From positions 48,540-112,539 of the forward strand of contig NZ_JACHLU010000016.1 of assembly GCF_014204625.1 (NCBI RefSeq): DNA of 64,000 nucleotides, written 5' to 3'. The position numbers were made by a program, and so were the translations under genes. The stretch comes from Gillisella vitis. Its GTDB lineage: Bacteria > Pseudomonadota > Alphaproteobacteria > Rhizobiales > Rhizobiaceae. The notes beneath the pieces were generated by a model that saw nothing but the letters and a program-made list of their open reading frames with translations, was not told the DNA's origin and ran no database searches. Shown here piece after piece: positions 1 through 8,679 of the stretch. Position 1 is the first letter of the stretch. Each line of letters opens with the position of its first letter.

Positions 1-4
1 ATCC

Positions 5-1045
5 ATGGTTGCCTTTGAGGCTGTTACCAAGCAGTTTGCCGGGCGTGATGGGCACTCTGCTTTCACAGCCCTTGATGGTATTGATCTTTCCGTTCCGAAA
101 GGGGCCATTACCGGCATTATCGGCCGCTCCGGTGCCGGAAAATCCACGCTGATCCGTCTGGTCAACGGGCTGGAACTGCCCTCTACCGGCAAGGTGTTGG
201 TGGATGGTGTCGATGTTGGCGGGCTTGGCGATGCTGGTTTGCGTGAGCTGCGCCGCTCGGTGGGCATGATTTTCCAGCATTTCAATCTGCTGGCGTCGCG
301 CACGGTCTATGACAATATCGCATTGCCGCTGGAAATAGCAGGCTTTGATCGCGCGGCCATTCGGGCACGGGTCAAACCGTTGATCGATCTTGTCGGCCTT
401 GGTGACAAGCAGGATCGTTATCCGGCTGAGTTATCCGGTGGGCAAAAGCAGCGTGTTGGCATTGCCCGCGCTCTGGCAACCGAGCCCAAACTGCTGTTGT
501 CGGATGAGGCGACATCGGCGCTGGACCCGGAAACAACCCAATCCATTCTGGATCTTGTCAAGACGATCAACCGTGATCTTGGCCTGACAGTGCTGCTGAT
601 CACCCATGAGATGGAGGTGGTCAAGGCCATTGCGTCAGATGTGGCGGTGATTGACAAGGGGCGCATAGTCGAAAGTGGCCGCACCTTTGATGTGTTCACC
701 CAGCCGCAACATGCCACAACGCAGGCAATGCTGTCTGGCTTGATCGGTTCAAAACTGCCGATCTGGATCACCAGCCGCTTGCAGCACAGCCAGCAGAGTG
801 CAGAGCGGGTTTATGTGCGGCTGATCTTTTTTGGTCAAACATCTGAGCAGCCTTTGGTTGCAGGCTTGATCAATGAACTGGGGGTTGCGGTCAATATTCT
901 TGCCGGAACCATTGATGAAATTGCTGGAGAGCCTTACGGGGCGCTGGTGGTCTCCTATCCGGCGACGCCCGATAGTGTGGCGCGGGCACAGAGCTTTTTT
1001 GCCCGCACGGGTCTGAAAACGGAGGTGCTTGGCTATGGCGCTTGA
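5..1045 (+). CDS. metN: Methionine ABC transporter ATP-binding protein MetN
   Basis: ATPase of the MetNIQ importer for methionine, acting at the cytoplasmic face of the inner membrane. Visible are a Walker A motif (GRSGAGKS, residues 40-47), the ABC signature LSGGQKQR, and a Walker B region reading [12 protein letters not shown]. The last 90 or so residues fit the NIL substrate-sensing domain typical of MetN, and the 346-residue length suits the family. It is followed directly by a MetI-type permease and a MetQ-type binding protein, which fixes the assignment. The ATG lies 5 bases from the window edge, so an upstream start and all promoter elements, including any SAM riboswitch, cannot be seen. 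Confidence 0.93.
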   Translation: MVAFEAVTKQFAGRDGHSAFTALDGIDLSVPKGAITGIIGRSGAGKSTLIRLVNGLELPSTGKVLVDGVDVGGLGDAGLRELRRSVGMIFQHFNLLASRTVYDNIALPLEIAGFDRAAIRARVKPLIDLVGLGDKQDRYPAELSGGQKQRVGIARALATEPKLLLSDEATSALDPETTQSILDLVKTINRDLGLTVLLITHEMEVVKAIASDVAVIDKGRIVESGRTFDVFTQPQHATTQAMLSGLIGSKLPIWITSRLQHSQQSAERVYVRLIFFGQTSEQPLVAGLINELGVAVNILAGTIDEIAGEPYGALVVSYPATPDSVARAQSFFARTGLKTEVLGYGA

Positions 1046-1703
1046 TATGCTGCTGTCTCTTTTGTCCAAGGCGCTCTGGCAGACGGTGCAAATGGTGGCA
1101 ATTGCTGGCGTCATTGGCACGTTGATTGGTCTGCCCATCGGGGTTTTTCTGGCCAATAGCGGCAAGGGCGAGCTGTTTGCGGCCCCTTTGATCAACAAGG
1201 TTGTTGGGTTGATTGTCAATGCCACCCGCTCCACGCCGTTCATCATTCTGGTGGTGGCGATCATTCCCTTTACCCGGCTGGTGGCGGGCACCTCGATTGG
1301 CACCAATGCGGCGATTGTGCCGCTGACCATTGCCACCATTCCATTTGTGGCGCGCCTGATTGAGGCGGCCATCCGCGAGGTGGACAGAGGCCTGATTGAG
1401 GCTGCGCGCGCCATGGGGGCCACGCGCTGGCAGATCGTCACCAAGGTGCTGATTGCAGAAGCCATGCCCGCCATCATCATGGCGTTGACCATGACGGCGG
1501 TGAGCCTGATCGGTTATTCGGCCATGGTTGGTGCTGTTGGCGGCGGTGGTCTGGGTGATCTGGGTATTCGCTATGGTTATCAGCGGTTTATGCCCGAAGT
1601 GATGGCGGCTGTGGTGATTGTGCTGATCCTGCTGGTGCAGTTGGTGCAAAGCTTTGGAGATGCACTGGCCAGACGCTTTGACAAGCGGCACCGCGAAAGC
1701 TGA
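1035..1703 (+). CDS. metI: Methionine ABC transporter permease MetI
   Basis: Inner-membrane permease of the methionine importer, 222 residues with about five hydrophobic segments. The cytoplasmic EAA loop is clear ([15 protein letters not shown]), which is where the MetN ATPase docks. I chose the ATG at 1035 over a TTG at 1029 because GGAGG lies at 1021-1025, about 9 bases ahead of it. The start is inside the last codons of metN, so translation is probably coupled. MetI and MetN proteins are always paired in this family, and the neighbours on both sides agree. Confidence 0.93.
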   Translation: MALDMLLSLLSKALWQTVQMVAIAGVIGTLIGLPIGVFLANSGKGELFAAPLINKVVGLIVNATRSTPFIILVVAIIPFTRLVAGTSIGTNAAIVPLTIATIPFVARLIEAAIREVDRGLIEAARAMGATRWQIVTKVLIAEAMPAIIMALTMTAVSLIGYSAMVGAVGGGGLGDLGIRYGYQRFMPEVMAAVVIVLILLVQLVQSFGDALARRFDKRHRES

Positions 1704-1738
1704 TTTCAAACATACACGAGACTTTAAAGGAGAGAGAC

Positions 1739-2518
1739 ATGAAAAAACTGATCTTTGCAGCGTCCATTGCTGCGGTTTTGTCGGCCGGTGCAGCATTTGC
1801 AGAGACGATCAAAGTGGGCGTCAGCGCTGGTCCTCATGCGCAGATTATGGAAGAGGTCAAGAAAGTCGCCAAGGACAAGGGCCTCGACATCGAAATTCTT
1901 GAGTTCACCGATTATGTCGTGCCCAATCAGGCTTTGGCCGATGGGGATTTGCAGGCCAATTCCTTTCAGCACCAGCCCTATCTGGACAATCAGGTCAAAG
2001 ACCGTGGCTTCAAGCTGATCAGCGTCGGCCAGACCGTCAACTTCCCCATGGGTATCTACTCAAAGAAGGTCAAAAGCCTGGATGCGCTGAAGGAAGGGGC
2101 CTCGGTTGCCATTCCAAATGACCCAACCAATGGTGGCCGTGCGCTGTTGATTTTGGCTGATAAGGGCCTGATCACGTTCAAGGATGGTGCAGGCCTGAAG
2201 GTGACGCCAGCGGATGTGGTGGAAAATCCGAAGAAGCTGAGCTTTACTGAGCTTGATGCAGCGCAATTGCCGCGTTCACTGGATGATGTTGATGCCTCGG
2301 TGATCAACACCAATTATGCGCTGGAAGGTGGACTTGATCCGGCCAAGGATCCCATTGCCCGTGAAGGCGAAAAGGCCCCTTATATCAATGTGATTGCAGT
2401 GCGTGAACAGGACAAGGATAAGGCCTGGGTGAAAACGCTGGTGGAATCCTATCACAGCGCCCCGGTGAAAGATTTCATTCTGACAAAATTCAAGGGTGCC
2501 GTCGTCCCTGCCTGGTAA
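1739..2518 (+). CDS. metQ: Methionine-binding periplasmic protein MetQ (NlpA family)
   Basis: Substrate-binding protein of the methionine importer, 259 residues. It begins with a signal peptide (MKKLIFAASIAAVLSAG, cleavage likely after AFA near residue 21). No lipobox cysteine is present, so this is a soluble periplasmic protein rather than the lipoprotein form found in E. coli. The mature start ETIKVGVSAGPHAQIMEEV and the segment SFQHQPYLDNQ are characteristic of the NlpA/MetQ family. It has a good ribosome site (AAGGAGAG about 7 bases before ATG) and is the last gene of the operon, followed by a hairpin. Confidence 0.93.
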   Translation: MKKLIFAASIAAVLSAGAAFAETIKVGVSAGPHAQIMEEVKKVAKDKGLDIEILEFTDYVVPNQALADGDLQANSFQHQPYLDNQVKDRGFKLISVGQTVNFPMGIYSKKVKSLDALKEGASVAIPNDPTNGGRALLILADKGLITFKDGAGLKVTPADVVENPKKLSFTELDAAQLPRSLDDVDASVINTNYALEGGLDPAKDPIAREGEKAPYINVIAVREQDKDKAWVKTLVESYHSAPVKDFILTKFKGAVVPAW

Positions 2519-2533
2519 GCCACACAGCGTTAT

Positions 2534-2560
2534 CAACCCTCGGGCTTGTTCCGAGGGTTG
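2534..2560 (+). terminator. Hairpin after metQ
   Basis: Ten-base arms CAACCCTCGG and CCGAGGGTTG around a 7-base loop, 15 bases after the metQ stop. The following T-run is weak (ATCTTGATT). It probably ends the metNIQ transcript. Confidence 0.7.
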
Positions 2561-2616
2561 ATCTTGATTATCCGAGCATCGGACCGCAAAGCAGGTTCGA
2601 CTTTTCCCTGACAAGC

Positions 2617-3312
2617 TTAGAAGCGATAGGTGACACCGGCACCAATCAGCCAAGGATCAAGCTTTGCGCTGCCCTTGACCCTGCTGCCGCCAACGGTGGC
2701 TTCAAAATCAGGCCGCAGGTACAGCTTCTTCACGTCAAAGTTGACGCCCCAATGCTGGTCGAGCATATAGTCGAAACCGACCTGCAAGGCTCCACCAAGG
2801 GTATTCTTGATGTCGAGATCGGTCGTTGCCCCCGTAGCGGACTGATTGTAGAACATTGTGTAGTTCACACCGGCACCGACATAAGGCTTGAATGCGCCAA
2901 AATCAGTGAAATGATACTGAAGGGTCAGGGTTGGTGGCAAAAGCCAGGTTTTGCCCAGCTTGCCGAGACCGGCAATCGACCCCGTACCGGAGACGTTGGA
3001 ATAGGTCGTGCCGAGGATCAGTTCTGCGGCAATATTGTCGGTAAAGTAATAGCTGAAATCCAGTTCAGGCGTCACGGTGTCGCTGGAGGAAATGCCGGAA
3101 CCGGCAATGCCGTCAACCGAACCCTTGTTGCGTGTGACAACGCCGAGTGCACGCACGCGCACCTGCCATGGGCTATGGGGTGTCAGCGCAGGCTCAGCAG
3201 CTTCAGGGGCTGTTACGACTGGGGCAAGATCGGCCGCAGACGCCATAGGTGCCGCGCATGTCACGGCCGCAAGGGCAATTGCCGTCAGGCTCAAGGTCCG
3301 GGTTGTTGACAT
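2617..3312 (-). CDS. ompW: OmpW-family outer membrane protein
   Basis: Small outer-membrane beta-barrel of the OmpW family, 231 residues. A signal peptide is seen at the start (MSTTRTLSLTAIALAAVTCA, cleavage near MASA/A), then alternating hydrophobic strands, a conserved PTLTLQYHF segment and a C-terminal Phe (VTYRF) typical of barrel proteins recognised by the BAM complex. I took the ATG at 3312 because GGAGAG lies 6 bases upstream; a longer reading adds 22 charged residues and hides the signal peptide. OmpW channels are usually linked to small hydrophobic or ionic solutes and to oxygen-regulated growth. A FNR/FixK-like site lies about 85 bases upstream. Confidence 0.82.
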   Translation of the reverse strand: MSTTRTLSLTAIALAAVTCAAPMASAADLAPVVTAPEAAEPALTPHSPWQVRVRALGVVTRNKGSVDGIAGSGISSSDTVTPELDFSYYFTDNIAAELILGTTYSNVSGTGSIAGLGKLGKTWLLPPTLTLQYHFTDFGAFKPYVGAGVNYTMFYNQSATGATTDLDIKNTLGGALQVGFDYMLDQHWGVNFDVKKLYLRPDFEATVGGSRVKGSAKLDPWLIGAGVTYRF

Positions 3313-3397
3313 AGTGTCTCTCCTGATTATCAAATTCGCCAGCAGGGTCCCCCGCTGCATCATGGACGGACTATTCACAACCGCTGCGATTTTTCCC

Positions 3398-3411
3398 TTG
3401 AGTTAGATCAA
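3398..3411 (-). promoter_or_regulatory. FNR/FixK-like box upstream of ompW
   Basis: On the minus strand the sequence reads TTGATCTAACTCAA, one base off the FNR/FixK consensus TTGAT-N4-ATCAA. It lies 86-99 bases before the ompW start codon. The family has known FNR control in enterobacteria; control here is inference. The rest of the 426-base gap (3313-3738) has no convincing ORF. Confidence 0.5.
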
Positions 3412-3597
3412 TTTTTCATCGTTATCTAAAGGACGACACCTGTCATTTGGGGTGATGTTGCCGTTTTGCATCAGTTAATTTGATGTCTGTCAATTTTCGC
3501 GGCGTCACTCTTCATCAACCACTTGTGATGAGAAAACCGCGCCAGAAAAGCCAGTGTGATGGCCTTTGTCACGCAAGTGATAAAAACCAATCCTAGA

Positions 3598-3642
3598 GTT
3601 TGTCAGGAAAAAGTGGCCGCCGGTTTTTCTGATCAGACAAAC
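3598..3642. repeat. Rhizobial-type intergenic palindrome
   Basis: Imperfect inverted repeat with outer arms GTTTGTC (3598-3604) and GACAAAC (3636-3642) and inner GGAAAAA / TTTTTCTG stretches. The same GTTTGTC/GACAAAC core recurs at 30304-30337. It fits the short palindromic elements scattered between rhizobial genes. It lies about 100 bases before the phosphoesterase gene. Confidence 0.5.
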
Positions 3643-3738
3643 GAAAACAAGAGACGTCAGCTTGATAATCCGTTGCGGCGACCTCTTGTCGCTTGGTAAG
3701 CCGGACGTTTCAAAGACGTTTCGAAAAGGAAAATCACC

Positions 3739-5370
3739 ATGCATCGTCATCTGCACAGGGTGGCTCTTCGTGCTGGCACAGCATTTTTGCTGGCCGGGCT
3801 CTGTCTCAGCTCTCCCGGATTTGCGGCCGCATCGATGGCCAATACGGCAACACCGATCAAACATCTCGTGGTGATTTTCCAGGAGAATGTTTCGTTCGAT
3901 CATTATTTCGCCACTTACCCAAAGGCCGCCAATATTGAAGGCGAACCTGCATTTTCGGCATCCACCGATACGCCAAAAGACATTGATACGCTGGCCAATG
4001 CTGGCCTGCTGGACAACAACCCGAACAAGACCAACACTGGCAATGGTGTGGATGCCAGCCCGCCTTTCCGTCTCGATCGCACGCAGGCTGCCACCAATTC
4101 GCAAAATCATGGCTATACGGCAGAGCAGGCAGCGTACGACAATTTCGCCATGGATCTTTTCCCCGCCAATACCGGGCGTGGTACCAAGGGCGCGGCGGGG
4201 GCCTTTGGCACCAAGGGTCAGGTCATGGGCTATTATGATGGCAACACCGTCACAGCAATGTGGACTTATGCCCAGCATTTTGCTCTCAATGACCATTCGT
4301 TTTCGACCAATTTTGGCCCATCGACACCGGGGGCCATCAACCTTGTTTCTGGCCAGACCAATGGCATGAGCCTGCCGCCCGGCTATGGGTTGGAAAAAGA
4401 CGGCACCTATTCGAAGGGCCGTGTTGTGCCTGATGGCACGGGTGGCTGGACCATGATCAACGATCTTGATCCCACTGGGGACATCTGCTCTGAAGGGCAG
4501 ACGGGCTTGATGACGGGCCTCAACATTGGCGATATGCTCAATGACAAGAGCCTCACCTGGGGCTTTTTTGAAGGCGGATTTGATCTGAGCGTTAAAAATC
4601 CCAACGGCACCACGGGCTGCAAACGCTCGACCACATCCACGATTACCAAAATTGACAAGATGGATTACACGCCCCACCATCAACCTTTTCAATATTATCC
4701 ATCGACCGCCAATCCGCAGCATATTCGCCCCAGTTCGGTTGATGTCATTGGTACCAGTCAGGATGGCGGAGCCAATCATCAGTATGACATCAATGATTTT
4801 TACGCCGTGCTGAAAAACGGCAACATGCCCGCTGTCAGCTTTTTGAAAGCACCAGCCTATCAGGATGGGCACGCGGGCTATTCCGATCCGCTCGATGAAC
4901 AGGAATTCGTGGCAGATGTGGTCAACAGGCTGCAACAGTCGAAGGACTGGAAAGACACTGCCGTGATCATTCTTTATGACGATTCCGATGGCTGGTATGA
5001 TCATGCCCACCACGTCATCAATCCTTCCAGCATTCCGGTCAAGGGCTATGACGTGCTGAATGGCTCTGCCTGCGGCACAGGCATACCGATGCCGGGTGTC
5101 AACGGCCAGCCAGTTCAGGGCCGTTGTGGCTATGGCACACGGCAGCCCTTGCTGGTGATCTCGCCTTACGCCCGGCAGAATTATATCGATCACACGGTGA
5201 CAGACCAGACCTCCGTGATGCGCTTCATAGAAGACAACTGGATGGCAGGCCAGCGCCTTGGCGGCGGATCATTTGATGCTGTTGCCGGCTCCCTGAATGG
5301 CATGTTCGACTGGTCCAGGGCGCGCACCGACACGCTGATCCTTGATCCGAAGACCGGGCTGAAGAGCTGA
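3739..5370 (+). CDS. Secreted phosphoesterase (acid phosphatase AcpA / phospholipase C superfamily)
   Basis: A 543-residue exported enzyme of the alkaline-phosphatase-like phosphoesterase family (PF04185). A signal peptide covers about residues 1-30 (hydrophobic FLLAGLCLSSPGFAAA). The hallmark metal and nucleophile region IKHLVVIFQENVSFDHYFA is at residues 40-58, and later family motifs include FALNDHSFSTNFGPSTPGAINLVSGQT and ILYDDSDGWYDHAHH. Enzymes of this family hydrolyse phosphomonoesters or phospholipid head groups; the substrate here cannot be told. It is followed after 21 bases by a di-haem peroxidase in the same direction, so the two are probably co-transcribed. Confidence 0.85.
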   Translation: MHRHLHRVALRAGTAFLLAGLCLSSPGFAAASMANTATPIKHLVVIFQENVSFDHYFATYPKAANIEGEPAFSASTDTPKDIDTLANAGLLDNNPNKTNTGNGVDASPPFRLDRTQAATNSQNHGYTAEQAAYDNFAMDLFPANTGRGTKGAAGAFGTKGQVMGYYDGNTVTAMWTYAQHFALNDHSFSTNFGPSTPGAINLVSGQTNGMSLPPGYGLEKDGTYSKGRVVPDGTGGWTMINDLDPTGDICSEGQTGLMTGLNIGDMLNDKSLTWGFFEGGFDLSVKNPNGTTGCKRSTTSTITKIDKMDYTPHHQPFQYYPSTANPQHIRPSSVDVIGTSQDGGANHQYDINDFYAVLKNGNMPAVSFLKAPAYQDGHAGYSDPLDEQEFVADVVNRLQQSKDWKDTAVIILYDDSDGWYDHAHHVINPSSIPVKGYDVLNGSACGTGIPMPGVNGQPVQGRCGYGTRQPLLVISPYARQNYIDHTVTDQTSVMRFIEDNWMAGQRLGGGSFDAVAGSLNGMFDWSRARTDTLILDPKTGLKS

Positions 5371-5391
5371 TTGTCAGACAGGACCGGATCA

Positions 5392-6741
5392 ATGGTGAAT
5401 GCATATCGAAAGTCCGGCCTTACGTTTTTGACGCTCGCGGGGCTTTGCCTCGCGGGGGCCACACCTGGTCTTGCCGCGCAGAATTATCAAACCACCAATC
5501 CGCAGATTGCACCGCTCAGTGCCGTGGCAAAACTGGGCAAGGCGATGTTTTATGATCAATCTCTTTCTGGCAGTGGCACCATGTCCTGCGCCAGCTGCCA
5601 TGATCCCGCCCATCATTATGCCCCGGCCAATAGGCTGGCTGTGCAGCGTGGTGGGCTACATCTTGATAAAGCTGGCATTCGGTCAGCCCCAAGCCTTGCC
5701 TATACAATGGCAACGCCGCCCTTTTCGGTTGGGGTGGAAAACTCCGCTGAGGAAGCCGCGGAAGCGGCTCCAATGGCGGAAGCGTCCGGCATTGCGCTTG
5801 CTGCGCAGGCCGCGCCCGTGGCCGGGCCTCTGGCTGGTCAGCCGGTGGTGAAGGCGGTCGCTGCCGCCAACAATGCCGTGCCGCAAGGCGGCATGTTCTG
5901 GGATGGTCGCGTGGACAGTCTGGAAGAGCAGGCGCTTGGGCCGCTGCTGTCGCCCTTTGAAATGGCCAATCGCAATGAAGCCGAGTTGTATCAGAAAATC
6001 CGGGACCTATATGGCCCGCAATTGACCGCCCTGTTTGGGGCGCAAGTTGTGGATGACCGATCCATGATGCTTTCAGAAGTGGGTTTTGCCCTTGCCCGTT
6101 ATCAGGTGGAGGACGCGGATTTTCATCCCTATTCCAGCAAATATGATGCCTATTTGCGGGGAAACGTGCAGTTGAGCGCCGCTGAAGCGCGCGGGCTAAA
6201 GCTGTTTGACGATCCCCAGAAAGGCAATTGTGCCTCTTGCCATCTGGACAAGATGACGGGAGATGGCCAGATGCCGAATTTTACCGATTATGAGTATGAA
6301 GCGCTTGGCCTGCCGCGCAATCCCGCCATTGCCGCCAATGACGATCCGACCTATTTTGATCGCGGTCTCTGCGGCCCATTGCGTCAGGATGACTTTGCCA
6401 AACAGCCACAAAACTGCGGCTTGTTCAAAACGCCGACCTTGCGCAATGTTGCCGAGCGTCATGTCTATTTCCACAATGGCGTTTATCACACACTGGAAGA
6501 CGCCATCCGCTTTTACGTGGCCCGTGATACCGACCCGGCCAGCATTTATCCGGCAAAAGCAGATGGAACCGTCGATAAATTCAACGATATGCCCGACAGT
6601 GACAAGGGCAATATTGATGTGATTGACGCGCCCATGGACCGCAAGCCGGGGCAGCCGCCCGCTTTGAACGAGGCTGACATCAAGGATGTCGTGGCCTTTC
6701 TGAAGACCCTGACGGACGGCTGGGATGCGCAGAAACCATAA
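5392..6741 (+). CDS. Di-haem cytochrome c peroxidase (MauG/CcpA family)
   Basis: Periplasmic peroxidase of 449 residues with a signal peptide (about 1-29, ending PGLAA) and two c-type haem sites, CASCH at residues 66-70 and again at 280-284. The spacing fits the two-domain bacterial cytochrome c peroxidase fold, in which one haem transfers electrons and the other reduces hydrogen peroxide. An alanine-rich low-complexity insertion is present at about residues 118-165, between the first haem and the conserved MFWDGR segment. I chose the ATG at 5392; a TTG at 5371 would add seven residues ahead of the signal. It probably shares a transcript with the preceding phosphoesterase. Confidence 0.9.
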   Translation: MVNAYRKSGLTFLTLAGLCLAGATPGLAAQNYQTTNPQIAPLSAVAKLGKAMFYDQSLSGSGTMSCASCHDPAHHYAPANRLAVQRGGLHLDKAGIRSAPSLAYTMATPPFSVGVENSAEEAAEAAPMAEASGIALAAQAAPVAGPLAGQPVVKAVAAANNAVPQGGMFWDGRVDSLEEQALGPLLSPFEMANRNEAELYQKIRDLYGPQLTALFGAQVVDDRSMMLSEVGFALARYQVEDADFHPYSSKYDAYLRGNVQLSAAEARGLKLFDDPQKGNCASCHLDKMTGDGQMPNFTDYEYEALGLPRNPAIAANDDPTYFDRGLCGPLRQDDFAKQPQNCGLFKTPTLRNVAERHVYFHNGVYHTLEDAIRFYVARDTDPASIYPAKADGTVDKFNDMPDSDKGNIDVIDAPMDRKPGQPPALNEADIKDVVAFLKTLTDGWDAQKP

Positions 6742-6861
6742 AGGGCAGAAGCCATAAAGGTAAGTCAGCCCTTTCTGGAGCATCGTGCCGAAAATCGGAG
6801 TCGGAGCAATGCTGTCGTTCCCACTTTTCGGACCAAAGCTGTAATCCTGTCGGAAAGAATA

Positions 6862-7449
6862 TCAGGCGGCTTTCGTGGCTGCACGCGCCAGTTGACGCCC
6901 GGAGGCTGTGATCATGCCTGCAACACCATCCAGCCAGCCGGAGACCAGTTCCAGCGCCAGAAAGCGCTCACGCGTAAACGGACCCGGCATGACCAGATGT
7001 GCCGTCTTGGTCGCAAGGAAGCCGAAACGTTCATAGTAAGCGGCATCACCCACCAGCAACACCGCGCCATGGCCACGCAGTTTGGCTTCCTGCAAGGCAG
7101 TGCGCATCAGGGCCGAGCCAATGCCCTTGCCCTCAACGGTGCAATCCACCGCGAGCGGTCCCAGCAGCAGCGCATCGACGGCATGGCCCTCATGATTCAC
7201 ACCGGCTTCAATGTTCCACAGCCGCACGGTGCCAATCACATGGCCCTTGCGGTCGCGGGCCACCAACGCCAGACCTTCTGCGGGAATACGGCCCCGGCGG
7301 ATTTTTTCCGACGATTTTTTGGTCCGCTCAACCCCCATGACGCGATCGAGCAGCGCTTCGCGCGCCACAACATCCGCAGGGGTTTCAGCATCGATTTTAA
7401 AGCTTGGCTGCGCAAAAAAAGCGCGCACGGTATTGAGAACAGCGGCCAT
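6862..7449 (-). CDS. GNAT-family N-acetyltransferase (YhbS-like)
   Basis: A 195-residue protein with the acetyl-CoA binding pattern of GNAT enzymes: LGPLAVDCTVEGKGIGSALMRTAL holds the V-x-x-x-x-G-x-G-I-G loop that grips the pyrophosphate, followed by LVGDAAYYERFGF, typical of the YhbS group. The acceptor substrate is unknown. The start has an excellent ribosome site (AGGAGG, 6 bases before ATG). The gene lies 92 bases after the ornithine decarboxylase gene on the same strand and may be read with it; whether it acts on polyamines is only a thought prompted by that position. Confidence 0.85.
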   Translation of the reverse strand: MAAVLNTVRAFFAQPSFKIDAETPADVVAREALLDRVMGVERTKKSSEKIRRGRIPAEGLALVARDRKGHVIGTVRLWNIEAGVNHEGHAVDALLLGPLAVDCTVEGKGIGSALMRTALQEAKLRGHGAVLLVGDAAYYERFGFLATKTAHLVMPGPFTRERFLALELVSGWLDGVAGMITASGRQLARAATKAA

Positions 7450-7541
7450 TGTGACCTCCTATCCAGGGGAGTTTCCAAATATTGTGTTGTTTTTCCGTGC
7501 CGGGATCAGACCGGCACGGCTGGAATAAGTCCGAGAAAATC

Positions 7542-8675
7542 TCAGATAATATAGGCCTTCAACGGATCAAAACCGTTAAATGCCACCGCCGAATAGGTCG
7601 TGGTATAAGCACCCGTACCTTCGATCAGCACTTCATCGCCAATGGTCAGCGACAGCGGCAGCGGATACATGTTCTTCTCATAGAGAACATCGGCGCTGTC
7701 GCAGGTGGGGCCAGCCAACACGCAAGGCTCCATCTCGTCACTATCGCGGGCGGTGCGGATCGGGTAGCGGATCGCTTCATCCATGGTTTCAGCCAGGCCA
7801 CCAAACTTGCCGATGTCGAGGAACACCCAACGGTGTGCATCGTTGTCGGACTTTTTGGAGATCAGCACCACTTCAGCCTTGATCACACCGGCATTGCCCA
7901 CCATGCCGCGACCGGGCTCAATGATGGTCTGCGGAATGTTGTTGCCGAAATGCTTCTTCAGCGAGGCATTGATGGCCTGACCATAGGCTTCTGCCGATGG
8001 AATGTCGCGCAGGTACTTGGTTGGGAAACCTCCACCCATGTTGACCATTTTCAGCGTAATGCCCTGCTTGGCCAGTTGCGAAAACACCCGCTTGGCATCG
8101 CCAAGGGCTGCATCCCAGGCATCCACCTTGGTCATCTGCGAACCAACGTGGAAGGAAACCCCAAAAGATTCCAGACCCTGCTGGTGGGCATAGACCAGAA
8201 CGTCAACAGCCATCTGTGGCACGCAGCCGAACTTGCGGCTCAAAGGCCATTCAGCGCCTTCACCATCGGTCAGAACGCGGCAGAATACGCGGGCACCGGG
8301 CGCGGAGCGGGCGATTTTTTCCACTTCTTCATGGCAATCGACAGCAAACAGGTTGATGCCGAGCGCATGTGCGCGGGCCACATCCCGTTCCTTCTTGATA
8401 GTGTTGCCAAAAGAAATGCGGGCGGGTGTTGCGCCAGCGGCCAGCGCCATTTCGATTTCAGCCACAGAGGCGCAATCGAAGTTGGAGCCGAGCGAAGCCA
8501 GCAGCGAGAGCACTTCAGGCGCTGGATTGGCCTTGACAGCGTAGTAAATGGCGCTATCGGGCAGCGCATGGCGGAATGCGCCGAAATTGTCACGCACGAC
8601 ATCAAGGTCCACAACGAGGCAAGGGCCTTCTGGACGGTGGGTGTTGATGAAGTCACGGATGCGAGCGGTGGTCAT
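7542..8675 (-). CDS. odc: Ornithine (or ornithine/lysine) decarboxylase, PLP alanine-racemase fold
   Basis: Cytoplasmic enzyme that makes putrescine from ornithine, 377 residues. It shows the eukaryotic-type (fold III) signature: the PLP lysine in YYAVKANPAP, the HVGSQ segment, the phosphate-binding GGGFPT, EPGRGMVGNAG, and the catalytic GPTCDSADVLYE near the C-terminus. These match the rhizobial ornithine decarboxylase group closely. The ATG at 8675 is preceded by GGAAGGG; a start 8 codons upstream would enter the leader. A 5' leader of over 400 bases, with features of the speF RNA element and an upstream ORF, indicates control by polyamine or ornithine level. Lysine activity cannot be excluded. 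Confidence 0.92.
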   Translation of the reverse strand: MTTARIRDFINTHRPEGPCLVVDLDVVRDNFGAFRHALPDSAIYYAVKANPAPEVLSLLASLGSNFDCASVAEIEMALAAGATPARISFGNTIKKERDVARAHALGINLFAVDCHEEVEKIARSAPGARVFCRVLTDGEGAEWPLSRKFGCVPQMAVDVLVYAHQQGLESFGVSFHVGSQMTKVDAWDAALGDAKRVFSQLAKQGITLKMVNMGGGFPTKYLRDIPSAEAYGQAINASLKKHFGNNIPQTIIEPGRGMVGNAGVIKAEVVLISKKSDNDAHRWVFLDIGKFGGLAETMDEAIRYPIRTARDSDEMEPCVLAGPTCDSADVLYEKNMYPLPLSLTIGDEVLIEGTGAYTTTYSAVAFNGFDPLKAYII

Positions 8676-8679
8676 CGGC

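Noticed and set aside
3505..5193. A 562-codon open frame on the minus strand
   Set aside because: It lies entirely opposite the phosphoesterase gene, has no recognisable domain, and its composition reflects the codon pattern of that gene.
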